NCBI GenBank assembly: GCA_040756575.1
Contig: JBFLYP010000016.1
Coordinates: forward strand, 1-60,592
DNA from: DTYU01 sp040756575
GTDB taxonomy: Bacteria; Bacillota; Desulfotomaculia; Desulfotomaculales; Ammonificaceae
DNA length: 60,592 nucleotides
Reading direction: 5' to 3'
The notes beneath the pieces were generated by a model. The model did no database searches. It had not been told where the DNA came from and saw nothing but the letters and a program-made list of their open reading frames with translations. Made by a program: the position numbers and the translations under genes. Position 1 is the stretch's first letter; the number at the start of each line of letters is the position of its first letter. Below, in pieces: positions 30,953 through 40,229 of the stretch.

Positions 30953-32668
30953 ATGTACCTTTGCAAAAGACGCTTGGTCTGGTTTCTGTTCGGCGCGTCC
31001 CTGCTATTCGGGGGATTGCTGCTGCGACTCGCATTCATCCAACTGGTTGAGGGACCGGGATATTCCTGTTCAGCTTTCAGGCAGCAGGCAGCGGCCTTGT
31101 CCTTAGAAGAGTGCCCCAGAGGAAGCATTCTGGATAGAACCGGGGTGTCTTTAACTGGTGAACGTTTCACGAAAAGGGTAGCCGTCTTTACGGAACTGTT
31201 GAAAGACACGGATTCTGCGGCTCGGCATCTGGCTGCCGTTTTAAACGCGCCGGAGCAAAGGATAAAGGAAATGATTGAAGGAAAAACAAACTTGCTTCCT
31301 TTCCCGTTAAGCGAGGAGCAGGCAACGGCGGTTAAGCGGGCGGGCTGGCCCGGAATCGCAGTGGTTCCGGTTAAGGAGCGTTACGGGCCAAGACCGCTTG
31401 CTGTGCACGTGGTCGGCTATTTGGGAAAGATCGATTCTCCTTCCGAGTGGCGAAGACTTAACAAGGGGATCAAGCGTTATAATTTCGGCGATTATGTTGG
31501 AAAGGCCGGTCTCGAGTACTATTACGAGCACCTGTTGAAGGGTACGGTTCCCTGTTCAATGGCAGGTTCGTATCGCGATGCGCAAGGGAGAACCCTTAAC
31601 GGTCTTGGCTTGGAAATCCGCAAACAAGCTGACGCATCAAGGGCCGATGTGGTTTCAACTCTCGACGCTCGCCTGCAGACGGTGGTCGAAGACGTAATGG
31701 ATTTGCATGTTCCGTGCGGAGCGGTCGTGGTTCTGAAGGCGGGCACCGGGGACATATTAGCTGTCGGGAGCCGGCCAGCTTTTATTCCGGTAAGTCCCGG
31801 GGTGATAAAAAGAAGTGTTCAAGGGGAGGTCTTTTTGGACCGCGCGTTTTCTCCCTATCCACCGGGTTCTGTTTTTAAGATTGCGGTTGCGGCAGCAGCC
31901 TTGGAAGAAGGGATAGTTACACCCCGCACCAAGTATTACTGCCGGGGTGCTTCCGATACGCTTGTTCCATGCTGGAACCGGGAGGGGCACAAAGAGGTAG
32001 ATTTTGCACAGGCGTTTGCATCCTCATGCAACCCGACCTTTGCCCGGGTAGGGCTGAAATTAGGCAAAAAACGTTTGGTTGAGTACTGTAAGGCGTTCAG
32101 GCTGGCGGACAGAAGCGTGGTCGGCTACCCGCTGCCTTCCGATTCCAGGCAGGACCCTGCTACCTACCTTAAACCTTACAACCTGGTGAATATCAGCGTA
32201 GGCCAGGGGCCGCTTCTGGTAACGCCGGTTCAGGTTGCTGCCTTGGTAAATACAATGGTAAACGACGGGGTCTATGTCCGGCCGCGTCTCGTAAAGGGTT
32301 TTCGGCGGCAGGCTGAAGTTACAGAATTGCCGCAGGATGGCGGAAAACGCGTTATTTCTGCTGAAACGGCGCGCGTGGTCAGGGAAATGATGGCCCTCTC
32401 AACTGCCGGGGGAACGGGTTCGAAGGGTTTTCTTGAGGGCTACGGAAGCGCGGGGAAGACCGGTACGGCGGAAGTTGACGGCGAACGGACCTATGCGTGG
32501 TTCGCCGGATACGCACCCCTTGACCGTCCGCGTTATGTAATCGTGGTTATGGTTGAAGGCGGCCGAAGCGGGGCGGGGGATGCAGCCCCTGTCTTCAAGG
32601 AGATCGCCGAAAGAATTCTTTCTTTAGAAAATACTACTTCATCTTTTAACGCCGAACAGTTAAAATAA
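30953..32668 (+). CDS. Class B penicillin-binding protein (transpeptidase)
   Basis: This 571-residue membrane-anchored DD-transpeptidase crosslinks peptidoglycan outside the cell. The N-terminal anchor LVWFLFGASLLFGGLLLRLA is followed by the dimerisation domain with ECPRGSILDRTG near residues 52-63. The catalytic domain has SxxK as YPPGSVFKIAVA near 303, SxN as SSCNPTFA near 359 and KTGTAEV near 502. Sizes and motifs fit PBP2 or the SpoVD/PbpA group; the short N-terminal module and lack of PASTA repeats fit a sporulation or elongation PBP. Which of the two cannot be decided. ATG follows GAGGAAAG. Confidence 0.9.
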   Translation: MYLCKRRLVWFLFGASLLFGGLLLRLAFIQLVEGPGYSCSAFRQQAAALSLEECPRGSILDRTGVSLTGERFTKRVAVFTELLKDTDSAARHLAAVLNAPEQRIKEMIEGKTNLLPFPLSEEQATAVKRAGWPGIAVVPVKERYGPRPLAVHVVGYLGKIDSPSEWRRLNKGIKRYNFGDYVGKAGLEYYYEHLLKGTVPCSMAGSYRDAQGRTLNGLGLEIRKQADASRADVVSTLDARLQTVVEDVMDLHVPCGAVVVLKAGTGDILAVGSRPAFIPVSPGVIKRSVQGEVFLDRAFSPYPPGSVFKIAVAAAALEEGIVTPRTKYYCRGASDTLVPCWNREGHKEVDFAQAFASSCNPTFARVGLKLGKKRLVEYCKAFRLADRSVVGYPLPSDSRQDPATYLKPYNLVNISVGQGPLLVTPVQVAALVNTMVNDGVYVRPRLVKGFRRQAEVTELPQDGGKRVISAETARVVREMMALSTAGGTGSKGFLEGYGSAGKTGTAEVDGERTYAWFAGYAPLDRPRYVIVVMVEGGRSGAGDAAPVFKEIAERILSLENTTSSFNAEQLK

Positions 32669-32717
32669 AGTATTATACCTCTTATTTTATGGAAGCGTCC
32701 GAGAAGCCGATTGATAA

Positions 32718-32746
32718 TTGAAGAAGGGGTGGCATTATACTATACT
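32718..32746 (+). promoter_or_regulatory. Sigma-A type promoter of the fmdB-like gene
   Basis: TTGAAG (32718-32723) and TATACT (32741-32746) are 17 bases apart, about 52 bases before the TTG start. Confidence 0.6.
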
Positions 32747-32798
32747 ATGTTTTAGATTTAGATTTGCTTTAATTCAAAGAATTTAAGGGGTGGGGTTT

Positions 32799-32990
32799 TT
32801 GCCTCAGTACGAGTTTGAATGCCTGGACTGTTCTTACCGGTTTACCATTCTTGTTGCTTGGGCGGAACGGGAAAAGGTCCGGTGCCCGCGGTGCCGGAGC
32901 AGCAATTTGAAACAGGTATGGAGTGTTTTCAGTGCACGCAGTAAGGATTACGGCGGTGGCGGTTGCCAGCCGGCGGCCAAAGCCGGGTGA
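32799..32990 (+). CDS. FmdB-family zinc ribbon protein
   Basis: This 63-residue protein begins MPQYEFECLDC and has two CxxC pairs (CLDC near residue 8 and CPRC near 32) as in the FmdB/CxxC_CxxC_SSSS family, a putative regulatory zinc ribbon. It ends in a Gly-rich tail GGGGCQP, also typical of the family. TTG after AGGGGTGG gives the conserved N-terminus. Function is unknown beyond likely zinc binding. Confidence 0.85.
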   Translation: MPQYEFECLDCSYRFTILVAWAEREKVRCPRCRSSNLKQVWSVFSARSKDYGGGGCQPAAKAG

Positions 32991-33052
32991 AGTATATAAG
33001 GTTGATGGGTTGGAGGCCCACTCAGTTTTGACCCGTGGGGGGTGAAGTGGAA

Positions 33053-33379
33053 GTGATTTTAGAGGTAAACGAGCGGAATTTTGAAAAAGAGGTATTGCAA
33101 AGCAGCGTTCCGGTGATGGTGGACTTCTGGGCGGCATGGTGCGGCCCTTGCCGTAGTATGTCGCCGGTAGTGGAGCAGGTGGCCGATGAGTTTGCGGGCC
33201 GTGTTAAGGTGGCTAAACTAAACGTTGACGAAAACCAATCCTTGACACAGCGGTACGGGATAAAGGGTATCCCAACCCTCCTCTTTTTCCAAAACGGAAA
33301 AGTGGTTGCTCAGGAGGTGGGGTACACCCCCAAGGACTCTGTAACTCAGAAGCTTAACCGCATTCTCGGCATTGATTGA
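33053..33379 (+). CDS. trxA: Thioredoxin
   Basis: Thioredoxin reduces protein disulfides in the cytoplasm. The active site FWAAWCGPCRSMSPVV lies near residues 22-37 and the cis-Pro loop GIKGIPTLLFF near 68-78; length is 108 residues. Three in-frame GTG codons at 33035, 33047 and 33053 compete; GGGGGGTG at 33037-33044 best fits 33053. No thioredoxin reductase gene is in the window. Confidence 0.95.
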   Translation: MILEVNERNFEKEVLQSSVPVMVDFWAAWCGPCRSMSPVVEQVADEFAGRVKVAKLNVDENQSLTQRYGIKGIPTLLFFQNGKVVAQEVGYTPKDSVTQKLNRILGID

Positions 33380-33492
33380 GACCTCTATGCAGTTAATGGA
33401 TTGAAGGAGGGTCACACCCGCGGCCTTGTATAAAAGAGACTTAATGCCTTGTGCGCTACCGGGATTCGTTGGGGGCAGGCAAACTATTTAAG

Positions 33493-33521
33493 TTGCATAC
33501 CGTATGGTTTTGTGCTATACT
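33493..33521 (+). promoter_or_regulatory. Sigma-A type promoter of the rimP-nusA-infB operon
   Basis: TTGCAT (33493-33498) and TATACT (33516-33521) are exactly 17 bases apart, with a TG just before the -10 region. Transcription would start about 140 bases before rimP. Confidence 0.75.
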
Positions 33522-33557
33522 ACTTTCGGTATATCGTTCCGGCGGAGTTATTCTTGG

Positions 33558-33584
33558 CAAAGAGTGGGTAGTTCCCACTCTTTC
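33558..33584 (+). promoter_or_regulatory. Hairpin in the rimP leader, possible attenuator
   Basis: AAAGAGTGGG and CCCACTCTTT form a perfect 10-bp stem around TAGTT, lying between the operon promoter and rimP. A hairpin of this kind is common before rimP in Firmicutes, where termination or antitermination could let NusA control its own operon. The T-tract after it is short, so attenuation is only a suggestion. Confidence 0.65.
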
Positions 33585-33664
33585 GTCTTAATTTAAAGTC
33601 TTAATTAAAGAACGGAAAAAACGTTTGCGGTGACAGTGACAATTATTGTCTGGAGGGAATCAGG

Positions 33665-34129
33665 TTGCCGGCAGCAAAAAAGATAGTTGATGCGGTGGTA
33701 ACGGATGCAACGCCGGTGGCTGAAGCACTCGGCCTGGAGCTTGTGGACGTTGATTACCGGAAAGAGGGAGGTCGCTGGTTCCTCCGGGTTTATATCGATA
33801 AGCCCGGGGGTGTAGGCCTTCAAGACTGCGAGGTTCTATCAGAAAGACTTAGCCGGATGCTGGATGAGAAAAACCTTATCCCGCACGCATACTTTTTTGA
33901 GGTTTCCTCTCCGGGGGTTGAACGGCCGCTTAAGAAACCTGCCGATTATGTGCGTTTCACCGGCCGGGATGCACAGGTCCTCACGACAACCCCCGTTAAC
34001 GGGAGGCGGAAGTTTACCGGAACAATTGTCGCTGCTGAAGAGGGTTTAGTCCGGCTTGCGGTCGATGGATCAGAAGTCGAAATTCCTTATGGAGTCATTT
34101 CCAAGGCCAGGCTGGTATTTCGTTGGTAA
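33665..34129 (+). CDS. rimP: Ribosome maturation factor RimP
   Basis: RimP assists late assembly of the 30S subunit. The 154-residue protein shows the family features LGLELVDVDYRKEGGRWFLR near residues 21-40, LDEKNLIPHAYFFEVSSPG near 76-94 and VERPLKKPADYVRFTGR near 95-111. TTG start after GGAGGG. First gene of the operon with nusA and infB, the universal bacterial arrangement. Confidence 0.95.
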   Translation: MPAAKKIVDAVVTDATPVAEALGLELVDVDYRKEGGRWFLRVYIDKPGGVGLQDCEVLSERLSRMLDEKNLIPHAYFFEVSSPGVERPLKKPADYVRFTGRDAQVLTTTPVNGRRKFTGTIVAAEEGLVRLAVDGSEVEIPYGVISKARLVFRW

Positions 34130-34147
34130 TTGGGGGGGTGTACAGTT

Positions 34148-35269
34148 TTGAATACGGAGTTCCTGAGAGCACTTCGTGACCTGGAGAAAGAAAGAGGCAT
34201 TTCGATCGAACTGTTGCTTTCTGCGATTGAGGCAGCGCTTCTTTCCGCTTATAAACGCAATTTCGGTTCGTCACAAAACGCACGAGTGGATATCGATCGG
34301 GAGACCGGTGAATGCAGGGTTTTTGCGCAGCGTTCCGTGGTTGAGGTTGTATCTGACCCCCGGGAGGAGCTTTCGCTTGAAGAAGCCAGAAAGATTGATC
34401 CGCGCTATCAGGTGGGTGATACGGTAGAATTGGAGGTAACCCCCCGGGATTTCGGCAGAATCGCTGCGCAGACCGCGAAGCAGGTGGTGGTTCAACGCAT
34501 CCGCGAGGCGGAGCGCAATATGATTTACGAAGCTTTCGCCAGTCGCGAAGGGGATATTATCACAGGTATTATCCAGCGGATCGAACAGCGGCACGTTTAT
34601 ATCGAACTCGGCAAAACGGAGGCGGTGCTTCCGCCGTCAGAACAGATGCCCGGGGAGCGTTACCGGCAAGGTGACCGGATTCGGGCTTGTATTTTGGAGG
34701 TCCGTAAAACAACCAAGGGACCCCAAATCATCGTGTCGCGGACACACCCTGGCTTTTTACGCCGGCTTTTTGAGCTTGAGGTACCCGAGCTCCATAATGG
34801 GATCGTGGAATTGAAAGCAGTGGCGCGTGAGGCGGGATTTCGTTCAAAGATAGCGGTGTACTCGCGGGACCCCAACGTCGATCCTGTCGGAGCTTGTGTC
34901 GGGCCGAAAGGAACCAGGGTACAGGCTGTAGTCAATGAGTTGCGGAACGAAAAGATTGATATTATCCGCTGGGACCCGGATCCTTCACGGTTCGTGGCTG
35001 AGGCGTTGAGCCCCGCGAAAGCGGTAGCGGTGGAGACCTGGGATGAAGAAAAAATCGCCCGCGTGATCGTCCCGGACACCCAGCTTTCTCTCGCAATTGG
35101 GCGGGAGGGCCAAAACGCCCGTCTCGTTGCGAAGCTCACGGGTTGGAAAATTGACATCAAGAGCGAATCGCAGATGGAAGAAATTTACGCCCAGGAATAT
35201 GCAACCATGTATGGAAAAGAGGAAGACGAATACGTGGAGGGCTCTGAGGTTGACTTCAGCGAGGCTTAA
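34148..35269 (+). CDS. nusA: Transcription termination/antitermination protein NusA
   Basis: NusA binds RNA polymerase and modulates pausing, termination and antitermination. The 373-residue protein has the N-terminal polymerase-binding domain, an S1 domain (DIITGIIQRIEQRHVYIELG near 132-151), KH1 with DPVGACVGPKGTRVQAVVNE near 239-258, and KH2 with LAIGREGQNARLVAKLTGW near 313-331. It lacks the C-terminal acidic repeats of E. coli NusA, as is normal for Firmicutes. TTG at 34148 follows GGGGGGGTG; the longer frame would translate that site. Confidence 0.96.
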   Translation: MNTEFLRALRDLEKERGISIELLLSAIEAALLSAYKRNFGSSQNARVDIDRETGECRVFAQRSVVEVVSDPREELSLEEARKIDPRYQVGDTVELEVTPRDFGRIAAQTAKQVVVQRIREAERNMIYEAFASREGDIITGIIQRIEQRHVYIELGKTEAVLPPSEQMPGERYRQGDRIRACILEVRKTTKGPQIIVSRTHPGFLRRLFELEVPELHNGIVELKAVAREAGFRSKIAVYSRDPNVDPVGACVGPKGTRVQAVVNELRNEKIDIIRWDPDPSRFVAEALSPAKAVAVETWDEEKIARVIVPDTQLSLAIGREGQNARLVAKLTGWKIDIKSESQMEEIYAQEYATMYGKEEDEYVEGSEVDFSEA

Positions 35270-35387
35270 GGCTGCTGTTTTGCAGTTGACATGAAAGGCC
35301 TGGGAAGGGTTTGCTTAGTCTTGTCGAAATCAGGGTTTCTAATTCAGGTCCAGGTTCGCTGAACGTTTTTTCAGGAGGTGCAGGTTT

Positions 35388-35672
35388 TTGCCCAGACCCA
35401 AAAGAGTCCCCCAGCGCCAGTGTGTCGGCTGCCGGGAAATGAAACCGAAAAAAGAACTGATCCGTGTGGTACGGAGCCCGGACGGGCAAATTACTGTGGA
35501 TCCGACCGGCAAAAAGTCCGGCCGCGGGGCGTACATCTGCCCGTCCGTGGACTGTTTGGCCGGTGCGGTTAAGGGGAAAAGACTTCAACGGGCGCTGGAG
35601 CATCCTGTGCCTGAAGGGGTTTTGGAAGCTATCCGAGAGGAGTTGATAGGGCGGTGTCCCAAAAAGATGTAA
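35388..35672 (+). CDS. ylxR: YlxR-family RNA-binding protein (DUF448)
   Basis: This 94-residue basic protein matches YlxR/RnpM: PQRQCVGCREMKPKKELIRV near residues 8-27 and GRGAYICPS near 44-52 are the family motifs. The family binds RNA and has been linked to RNase P control. TTG start after CAGGAGGTG. Conserved place between nusA and infB; it overlaps the next gene. Confidence 0.94.
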   Translation: MPRPKRVPQRQCVGCREMKPKKELIRVVRSPDGQITVDPTGKKSGRGAYICPSVDCLAGAVKGKRLQRALEHPVPEGVLEAIREELIGRCPKKM

Positions 35673-35974
35673 GGCAGTACTTAGGGTTAGGCCAACGGGC
35701 CGGGCAGGTTGTTTCAGGAGATTTCGTGGTTCGGGTTAAAATTCGAAAAAGGGAAGCATGCCTGGTTATCCTTGCTGCCGATGCCGCCAAGCAAACGATC
35801 CGTGACTTTCAGCGTTTTACCAAGGGGACCGGAATACCCGTTGTCATCTACGGTACAAAGACCCAACTTGGAGCCGCTTTGGGCCGGCCCCCGCGAGCGG
35901 TGGTAGCAGTCCTGGATGAACGTTTGGCAGAAAGGATTTTAAAAATCATAGAAGGGGGCGAGGTGCAGCGCTAG
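35654..35974 (+). CDS. ylxQ: L7Ae/YlxQ-type RNA-binding protein
   Basis: This 106-residue protein has the L7Ae/L30e/S12e fold that recognises kink-turn RNA: LGLGQRAGQVVSGDF near residues 10-24 and LVILAADAAKQT near 37-48. It overlaps ylxR by 19 bases and starts at GTG. Location between ylxR and infB is conserved. Confidence 0.93.
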   Translation: MSQKDVRQYLGLGQRAGQVVSGDFVVRVKIRKREACLVILAADAAKQTIRDFQRFTKGTGIPVVIYGTKTQLGAALGRPPRAVVAVLDERLAERILKIIEGGEVQR

Positions 35975-35999
35975 GTTTCTTAAGTACGGAGGTGATTGG

Positions 36000-38846
36000 A
36001 TGGCGAAAAAGAGGGTGCATGAAGTTGCTAAAGAGTTGAAAATAGAGAGTAGGGAGCTTATCAAAAAGCTGACAGATTTGGGTATCCAAGTTAAATGCAA
36101 TTTTTCTGCTTTGTCCGATGAAGAAATCGAGCGGGTACGCATGGCGCTTTCCCCGGCTGCTCCGGGCTCAGTTGCGAGCGGTACGGAGTCCGGTGGTCCT
36201 GTTGGGGCCGACAAGCCGTCGGCAGGGAAAGATGTTCTTCCCCAAAAACCGGCGGAAAAATACGACACTCATCCGAAACAGGGCGTGCAAAAGCAGGCCG
36301 AGCCGGCTGGTGCTGAGAGAAGGCCGGTACCAAAAGGTGAAAGGCCGCCAGAAAAACCCCAGTCAATTTCAAAGTACGGGCCGGGGTTAGTGGATAAAGT
36401 TCCTCAGCGCCCACCCGACAGGAGATTTGCGGAACGGCCGCTTTCCTTCGAGAAGAAGACAGGTCGCGGCATCCTTTCCGGGGTCACCGCGCGGCCGCTT
36501 CAGCCTGAAGCGAAACCTTCTCCATTAACCAAACCGGCTCCGGTAGGCCCCGAGACGGTAGAGCGTCCGGTAGTTCCTTCGCCTGCGGCAAAGACAGGTG
36601 CGCAAAAAGAGGCTGCTGTGCCGAGAGACGCGGCGCAGGCGCGGCCTCAAACGAGTCCGCAAACAACTTTAGTCAGCTTGCCGGAGGTTAAGAAATCAGA
36701 ACCCAAGGCACAGCCCGGAAGGGCACCGGTACCGCGGCGCGAGCATCGACCGGGAGGGAAACCGGAGGGACAGAGACCGGTGGCTCAGCAGCCACGACAA
36801 AATGGGATCTGGTCCCTACGTGAGGATCCTCGCCTACAAACAGGGCAAGTCGGTGGACCGGTGGAGAAAAAGGGACAGCGCCCGGCAAAACTTGCTCCAA
36901 TCCCCCCACCGCCACAGGAAAAAGGCAAGGTGCCTCAAAAACAGGAACGGCATAAAACCGACAGAAGGGTTAAAGAGCGGCCGGCTGACCGTCTGATACC
37001 CCAGTGGGAGGAAGAGGGCGAAAAGCTCAAGAGCAAGTTGATCAAGCGGCGGAAGGAGCCCCAGGCACAGCCGGCTGTAAGACTTGTTGAGAAGAAGCCG
37101 ATCCAGATCGGCGAAACCGTTACTATTAAGGAATTGGCCGAGAAGATGCAGCGAAAGGCAGCCGACCTGATTAAGAGATTAATGATGCTCGGTATGATGG
37201 TAACCATAAATCAGGAGATCGACGCCGATACCGCGGTAATCCTGGCGCAAGAGTTCGGGTATGAGGTTGAGGTAAAACCGGAATTCGATATCGAGTCGCT
37301 TTTGGTTGAGGAACCGGAAACCGATCCGTCGAAGCTGAAACCCCGCCCACCGATCCTTACGGTCATGGGCCATGTTGACCACGGGAAGACGTCACTTTTA
37401 GATGCCATCCGGAAGACAAATGTGACGGCAACTGAGGCGGGAGGTATAACCCAGCACATCGGCGCGTATCAGGTGGAGAAGAATAACAGGAAGATCACGT
37501 TTATTGATACTCCCGGTCACGAGGCTTTCACTGCCATGCGCGCCCGCGGGGCAAAGGTCACCGATGTTGCGGTACTGGTGGTGGCCGCAGATGACGGCGT
37601 AATGCCTCAGACCATCGAAGCCATCAACCACGCCAAAGCGGCAAACGTTCCGATTGTGGTTGCGCTTAACAAAATTGATAAGCCGAACGCTAACCCCGAC
37701 CGAGTGAAGAAGGAGCTGGCTGATCAGGGTCTGGTAGCCGAGGAGTGGGGGGGCGACACGATTTGCGTCCCGGTTTCTGCTTTGAAGAAGCAGGGTATCG
37801 AAGACCTGCTGGAGATGATCCTGTTGGTGGCCGACGTTTTGGATCTGAAGGCGAACCCCGAGCGTCCGGCAAGGGGGACCATTATTGAATCCAAACTTGA
37901 TAAGGGACGGGGGCCCGTGGCCACCGTTCTGGTAGCGAACGGCACCCTCAACGTGGGAGATACCCTTGTCGCCGGCGGCCAGTTCGCCCGCGTCCGAGCG
38001 ATGATCGATGACAAGGGTAAAAGGGTGAACCAGGTAGGGCCTTCCACACCGGTAGAGGTTCTTGGTTTTTCGGAAGTGCCGGAGGCAGGAGAAGCCTTTT
38101 TTGTCGTTGAGGAACGCCTTGCCCGCCAGATAGTCCAAAAGCGGCTGGCGAAAAAGCGGGAAGAAGAGGTGCGGGCGCGCGCGAAGATCGCTCTGGAGGA
38201 TGTTTACAAACATATCCAGGAGGGGCAGATCAAAGAGCTGCCGCTGATTGTAAAGGCTGACGTCCAGGGTTCGGCAGAAGCTTTAAGCAAGGCTCTCCAG
38301 CGTCTCGGCACCGAAGAGGTACGGGTCAACCTCATCCATACCGGCGTCGGAGCGATTTCCGAAACGGACATCATGCTGGCTGCGGCTTCCGGGGCGATTA
38401 TTCTTGGTTTCAACGTACGCCCCGACATTAACGCGCGCAAGGCCCAGGAACGGGAGAAGGTCGATATCAGGCTTTACCAGGTAATTTACGATGCCATTAA
38501 CGACGTTAAAGCTGCGCTGTCCGGCCTCCTTGAGCCGGAGTACCGGGAGGTTCTGCTGGGGCATGTGGAGGTACGTAAGGTTTTCCATGCGTCCAGGCTG
38601 GGCACAATAGCGGGCTGCTACGTGACCGATGGCAAGATCAGCCGGGACGCCAATGTCAGGGTAATTCGTGACGGCGTGGTGGTTCATACCGGTAAGGTTG
38701 CATCGCTTAAGCGCTTCAAGGACGATGTCAGGGAAGTTGCGCAGGGGTTCGAATGCGGCCTGATGATCGAAGATTACGATGACATCCAGGAGGGAGACGA
38801 ACTGGAGTTTTTCTCACTGGAGGCCGTAAAACGCCAACTTGAGTAA
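36000..38846 (+). CDS. infB: Translation initiation factor IF-2
   Basis: IF-2 is the GTPase that places initiator tRNA on the 30S subunit and promotes subunit joining. The 948-residue protein has an N-terminal IF2_N module (RVHEVAKELKIESRELIKKL), a roughly 300-residue Pro/Lys/Glu/Gln-rich linker, a second IF2_N module, the G domain with P-loop GHVDHGKTSLLDAI near 455-468, DTPGHEAF near 501 and NKIDKPNANP near 558, then domains II, III and the initiator-tRNA-binding C2 domain. The long linker is usual in this group. ATG after GGAGG. Confidence 0.98.
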   Translation: MAKKRVHEVAKELKIESRELIKKLTDLGIQVKCNFSALSDEEIERVRMALSPAAPGSVASGTESGGPVGADKPSAGKDVLPQKPAEKYDTHPKQGVQKQAEPAGAERRPVPKGERPPEKPQSISKYGPGLVDKVPQRPPDRRFAERPLSFEKKTGRGILSGVTARPLQPEAKPSPLTKPAPVGPETVERPVVPSPAAKTGAQKEAAVPRDAAQARPQTSPQTTLVSLPEVKKSEPKAQPGRAPVPRREHRPGGKPEGQRPVAQQPRQNGIWSLREDPRLQTGQVGGPVEKKGQRPAKLAPIPPPPQEKGKVPQKQERHKTDRRVKERPADRLIPQWEEEGEKLKSKLIKRRKEPQAQPAVRLVEKKPIQIGETVTIKELAEKMQRKAADLIKRLMMLGMMVTINQEIDADTAVILAQEFGYEVEVKPEFDIESLLVEEPETDPSKLKPRPPILTVMGHVDHGKTSLLDAIRKTNVTATEAGGITQHIGAYQVEKNNRKITFIDTPGHEAFTAMRARGAKVTDVAVLVVAADDGVMPQTIEAINHAKAANVPIVVALNKIDKPNANPDRVKKELADQGLVAEEWGGDTICVPVSALKKQGIEDLLEMILLVADVLDLKANPERPARGTIIESKLDKGRGPVATVLVANGTLNVGDTLVAGGQFARVRAMIDDKGKRVNQVGPSTPVEVLGFSEVPEAGEAFFVVEERLARQIVQKRLAKKREEEVRARAKIALEDVYKHIQEGQIKELPLIVKADVQGSAEALSKALQRLGTEEVRVNLIHTGVGAISETDIMLAAASGAIILGFNVRPDINARKAQEREKVDIRLYQVIYDAINDVKAALSGLLEPEYREVLLGHVEVRKVFHASRLGTIAGCYVTDGKISRDANVRVIRDGVVVHTGKVASLKRFKDDVREVAQGFECGLMIEDYDDIQEGDELEFFSLEAVKRQLE

Positions 38847-38863
38847 ACCGGGAGGTGGCCGCC

Positions 38864-39226
38864 ATGACTCACCGTGCGGCGCGATTGGCTGCGGCGATAA
38901 AAGAAGAAATGGCCGACATCCTCCAGAATGAGTTAAAGGACCCGCGCCTCGGTTTCGTTACGATTACCAGGGTTGAGGTTTCTTCAGATATGCGGTATGC
39001 GAAGGTCTATTACAGCGTCTTTGGGTCATCCGAAGAAGCGGATGCCACACTCGCTGTTTTGCAACGTGCGCAGGGATTTATCCGGAGTGTTTTGGGACGG
39101 CGGATTCGCCTCCGCCACATTCCGGAGATCACTTTTAAGATCGACCCTTCAATAGATTATGGGGTAAAGGTAACGCGCATACTTGATGAGTTAAAGAGGG
39201 AAGACGCCGGTGGTAAACAATATTAG
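38864..39226 (+). CDS. rbfA: Ribosome-binding factor A
   Basis: RbfA binds the 30S subunit and helps mature the 5' end of 16S rRNA, important at low temperature. The 120-residue protein has IKEEMADILQNELKDPRLGF near residues 12-31 and YAKVYYSVFG near 45-54. ATG at 38864 after GGGAGGTGG is preferred over an upstream in-frame codon. It overlaps the DHH gene. Confidence 0.96.
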   Translation: MTHRAARLAAAIKEEMADILQNELKDPRLGFVTITRVEVSSDMRYAKVYYSVFGSSEEADATLAVLQRAQGFIRSVLGRRIRLRHIPEITFKIDPSIDYGVKVTRILDELKREDAGGKQY

Positions 39227-40226
39227 CGACGTAGCCCGGAAATTAACCGAAGGTCAACGGTTTTTGGTAACCGGACACATCATGCCTGACGGAGACTGCG
39301 TGGGATCCATGCTCGCCATTGGTTTGGCACTTGAGCGGCAAGGCAGGGAGGTCAGCTTCGCCCTGCCGAGTCCTGTTCCCAGAATATATTACTTTCTACC
39401 CGGCGTCGACAGGATCAAGGTCAACCCGCCGCCGGCACAGCTTTGTACTGAAGCCGGTTTCGATCTGGTGCTCATTATGGATACTTCCGTTCCGGAACGG
39501 CTGGGTGAGCTCGGCGGTGTGGTACAAAAGCTGCGCCAGGCCGGCTCTACGACCGTACTTATCGACCACCACGTGTCCGCCGTTCCTTACGCAGATTTTA
39601 ATTACATCGATCCCGGTGCGGCGGCGGTAGGGGAAATTGTCCATGATTTATTAAAAAGTCTCGGTTGGGAGATAGACAAGGATATTGCAGACTGCCTTTA
39701 CGTTACCGTTGCCACCGATACAGGAGGTTTCCGCTTTGAAACCACTACCGCAGCAACCCATCGGAGGGTTGCGGAATTTATTGAAGCAGGAGTTAACGTA
39801 CGGGAAATCAGCCTGAGGATTTTTGAGGAGAAGCCTTTAAAAAGCATATCAGCGGTGAAGGCGGCGCTAAACACATTAGAGTTAAGCCCATGCGGAAGGG
39901 TGGCCTGGATGACCATGGACCTGAATGTTGCTAAGCAACTGGAACTTGAGGACGAGCATACCGATGGAGTGGTGAATTACGGCCGTTCAATCAAGGGGGT
40001 TGAGGTGGCTCTTTTTTTTCGTGAGGTCGAGGCGGGACGCGTTAAAGTCAGTTTCCGTTCGAAGAATTATGTCGACGTGAGCCGGCTCGCCATGCAGTTC
40101 GGGGGGGGCGGCCATTCCCGGGCGGCAGGGGCATTGGTCGAAGGGAATGTCGACCAGGTACGGCAGGCCGTAGTCAGGGCAAGTCTTGCCGCTTTAAACA
40201 GTGATGCGCGGGAGTTCGAGAGTTGA
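39210..40226 (+). CDS. nrnA: DHH-family phosphoesterase, NrnA-like oligoribonuclease/pAp phosphatase
   Basis: NrnA degrades nanoRNAs and dephosphorylates 3'-phosphoadenosine 5'-phosphate. The 338-residue protein shows HIMPDGDCVGSMLAIGLAL near residues 22-40, the metal ligands in LIMDTSVPERLG near 87 and the DHH triad in VLIDHHVSAVPYADFN near 113-128, and the DHHA1 motif GGGGHSRAAGA near 296-306. GTG start overlapping rbfA by 17 bases. The order rbfA-nrnA-truB is conserved. Confidence 0.94.
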   Translation: MVNNISDVARKLTEGQRFLVTGHIMPDGDCVGSMLAIGLALERQGREVSFALPSPVPRIYYFLPGVDRIKVNPPPAQLCTEAGFDLVLIMDTSVPERLGELGGVVQKLRQAGSTTVLIDHHVSAVPYADFNYIDPGAAAVGEIVHDLLKSLGWEIDKDIADCLYVTVATDTGGFRFETTTAATHRRVAEFIEAGVNVREISLRIFEEKPLKSISAVKAALNTLELSPCGRVAWMTMDLNVAKQLELEDEHTDGVVNYGRSIKGVEVALFFREVEAGRVKVSFRSKNYVDVSRLAMQFGGGGHSRAAGALVEGNVDQVRQAVVRASLAALNSDAREFES

Positions 40227-40229
40227 AAG

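Noticed and set aside
36484..36996. Small frames inside the infB linker
   Set aside because: They are alternative-frame readings of the Pro/Lys/Gln-rich IF-2 linker.
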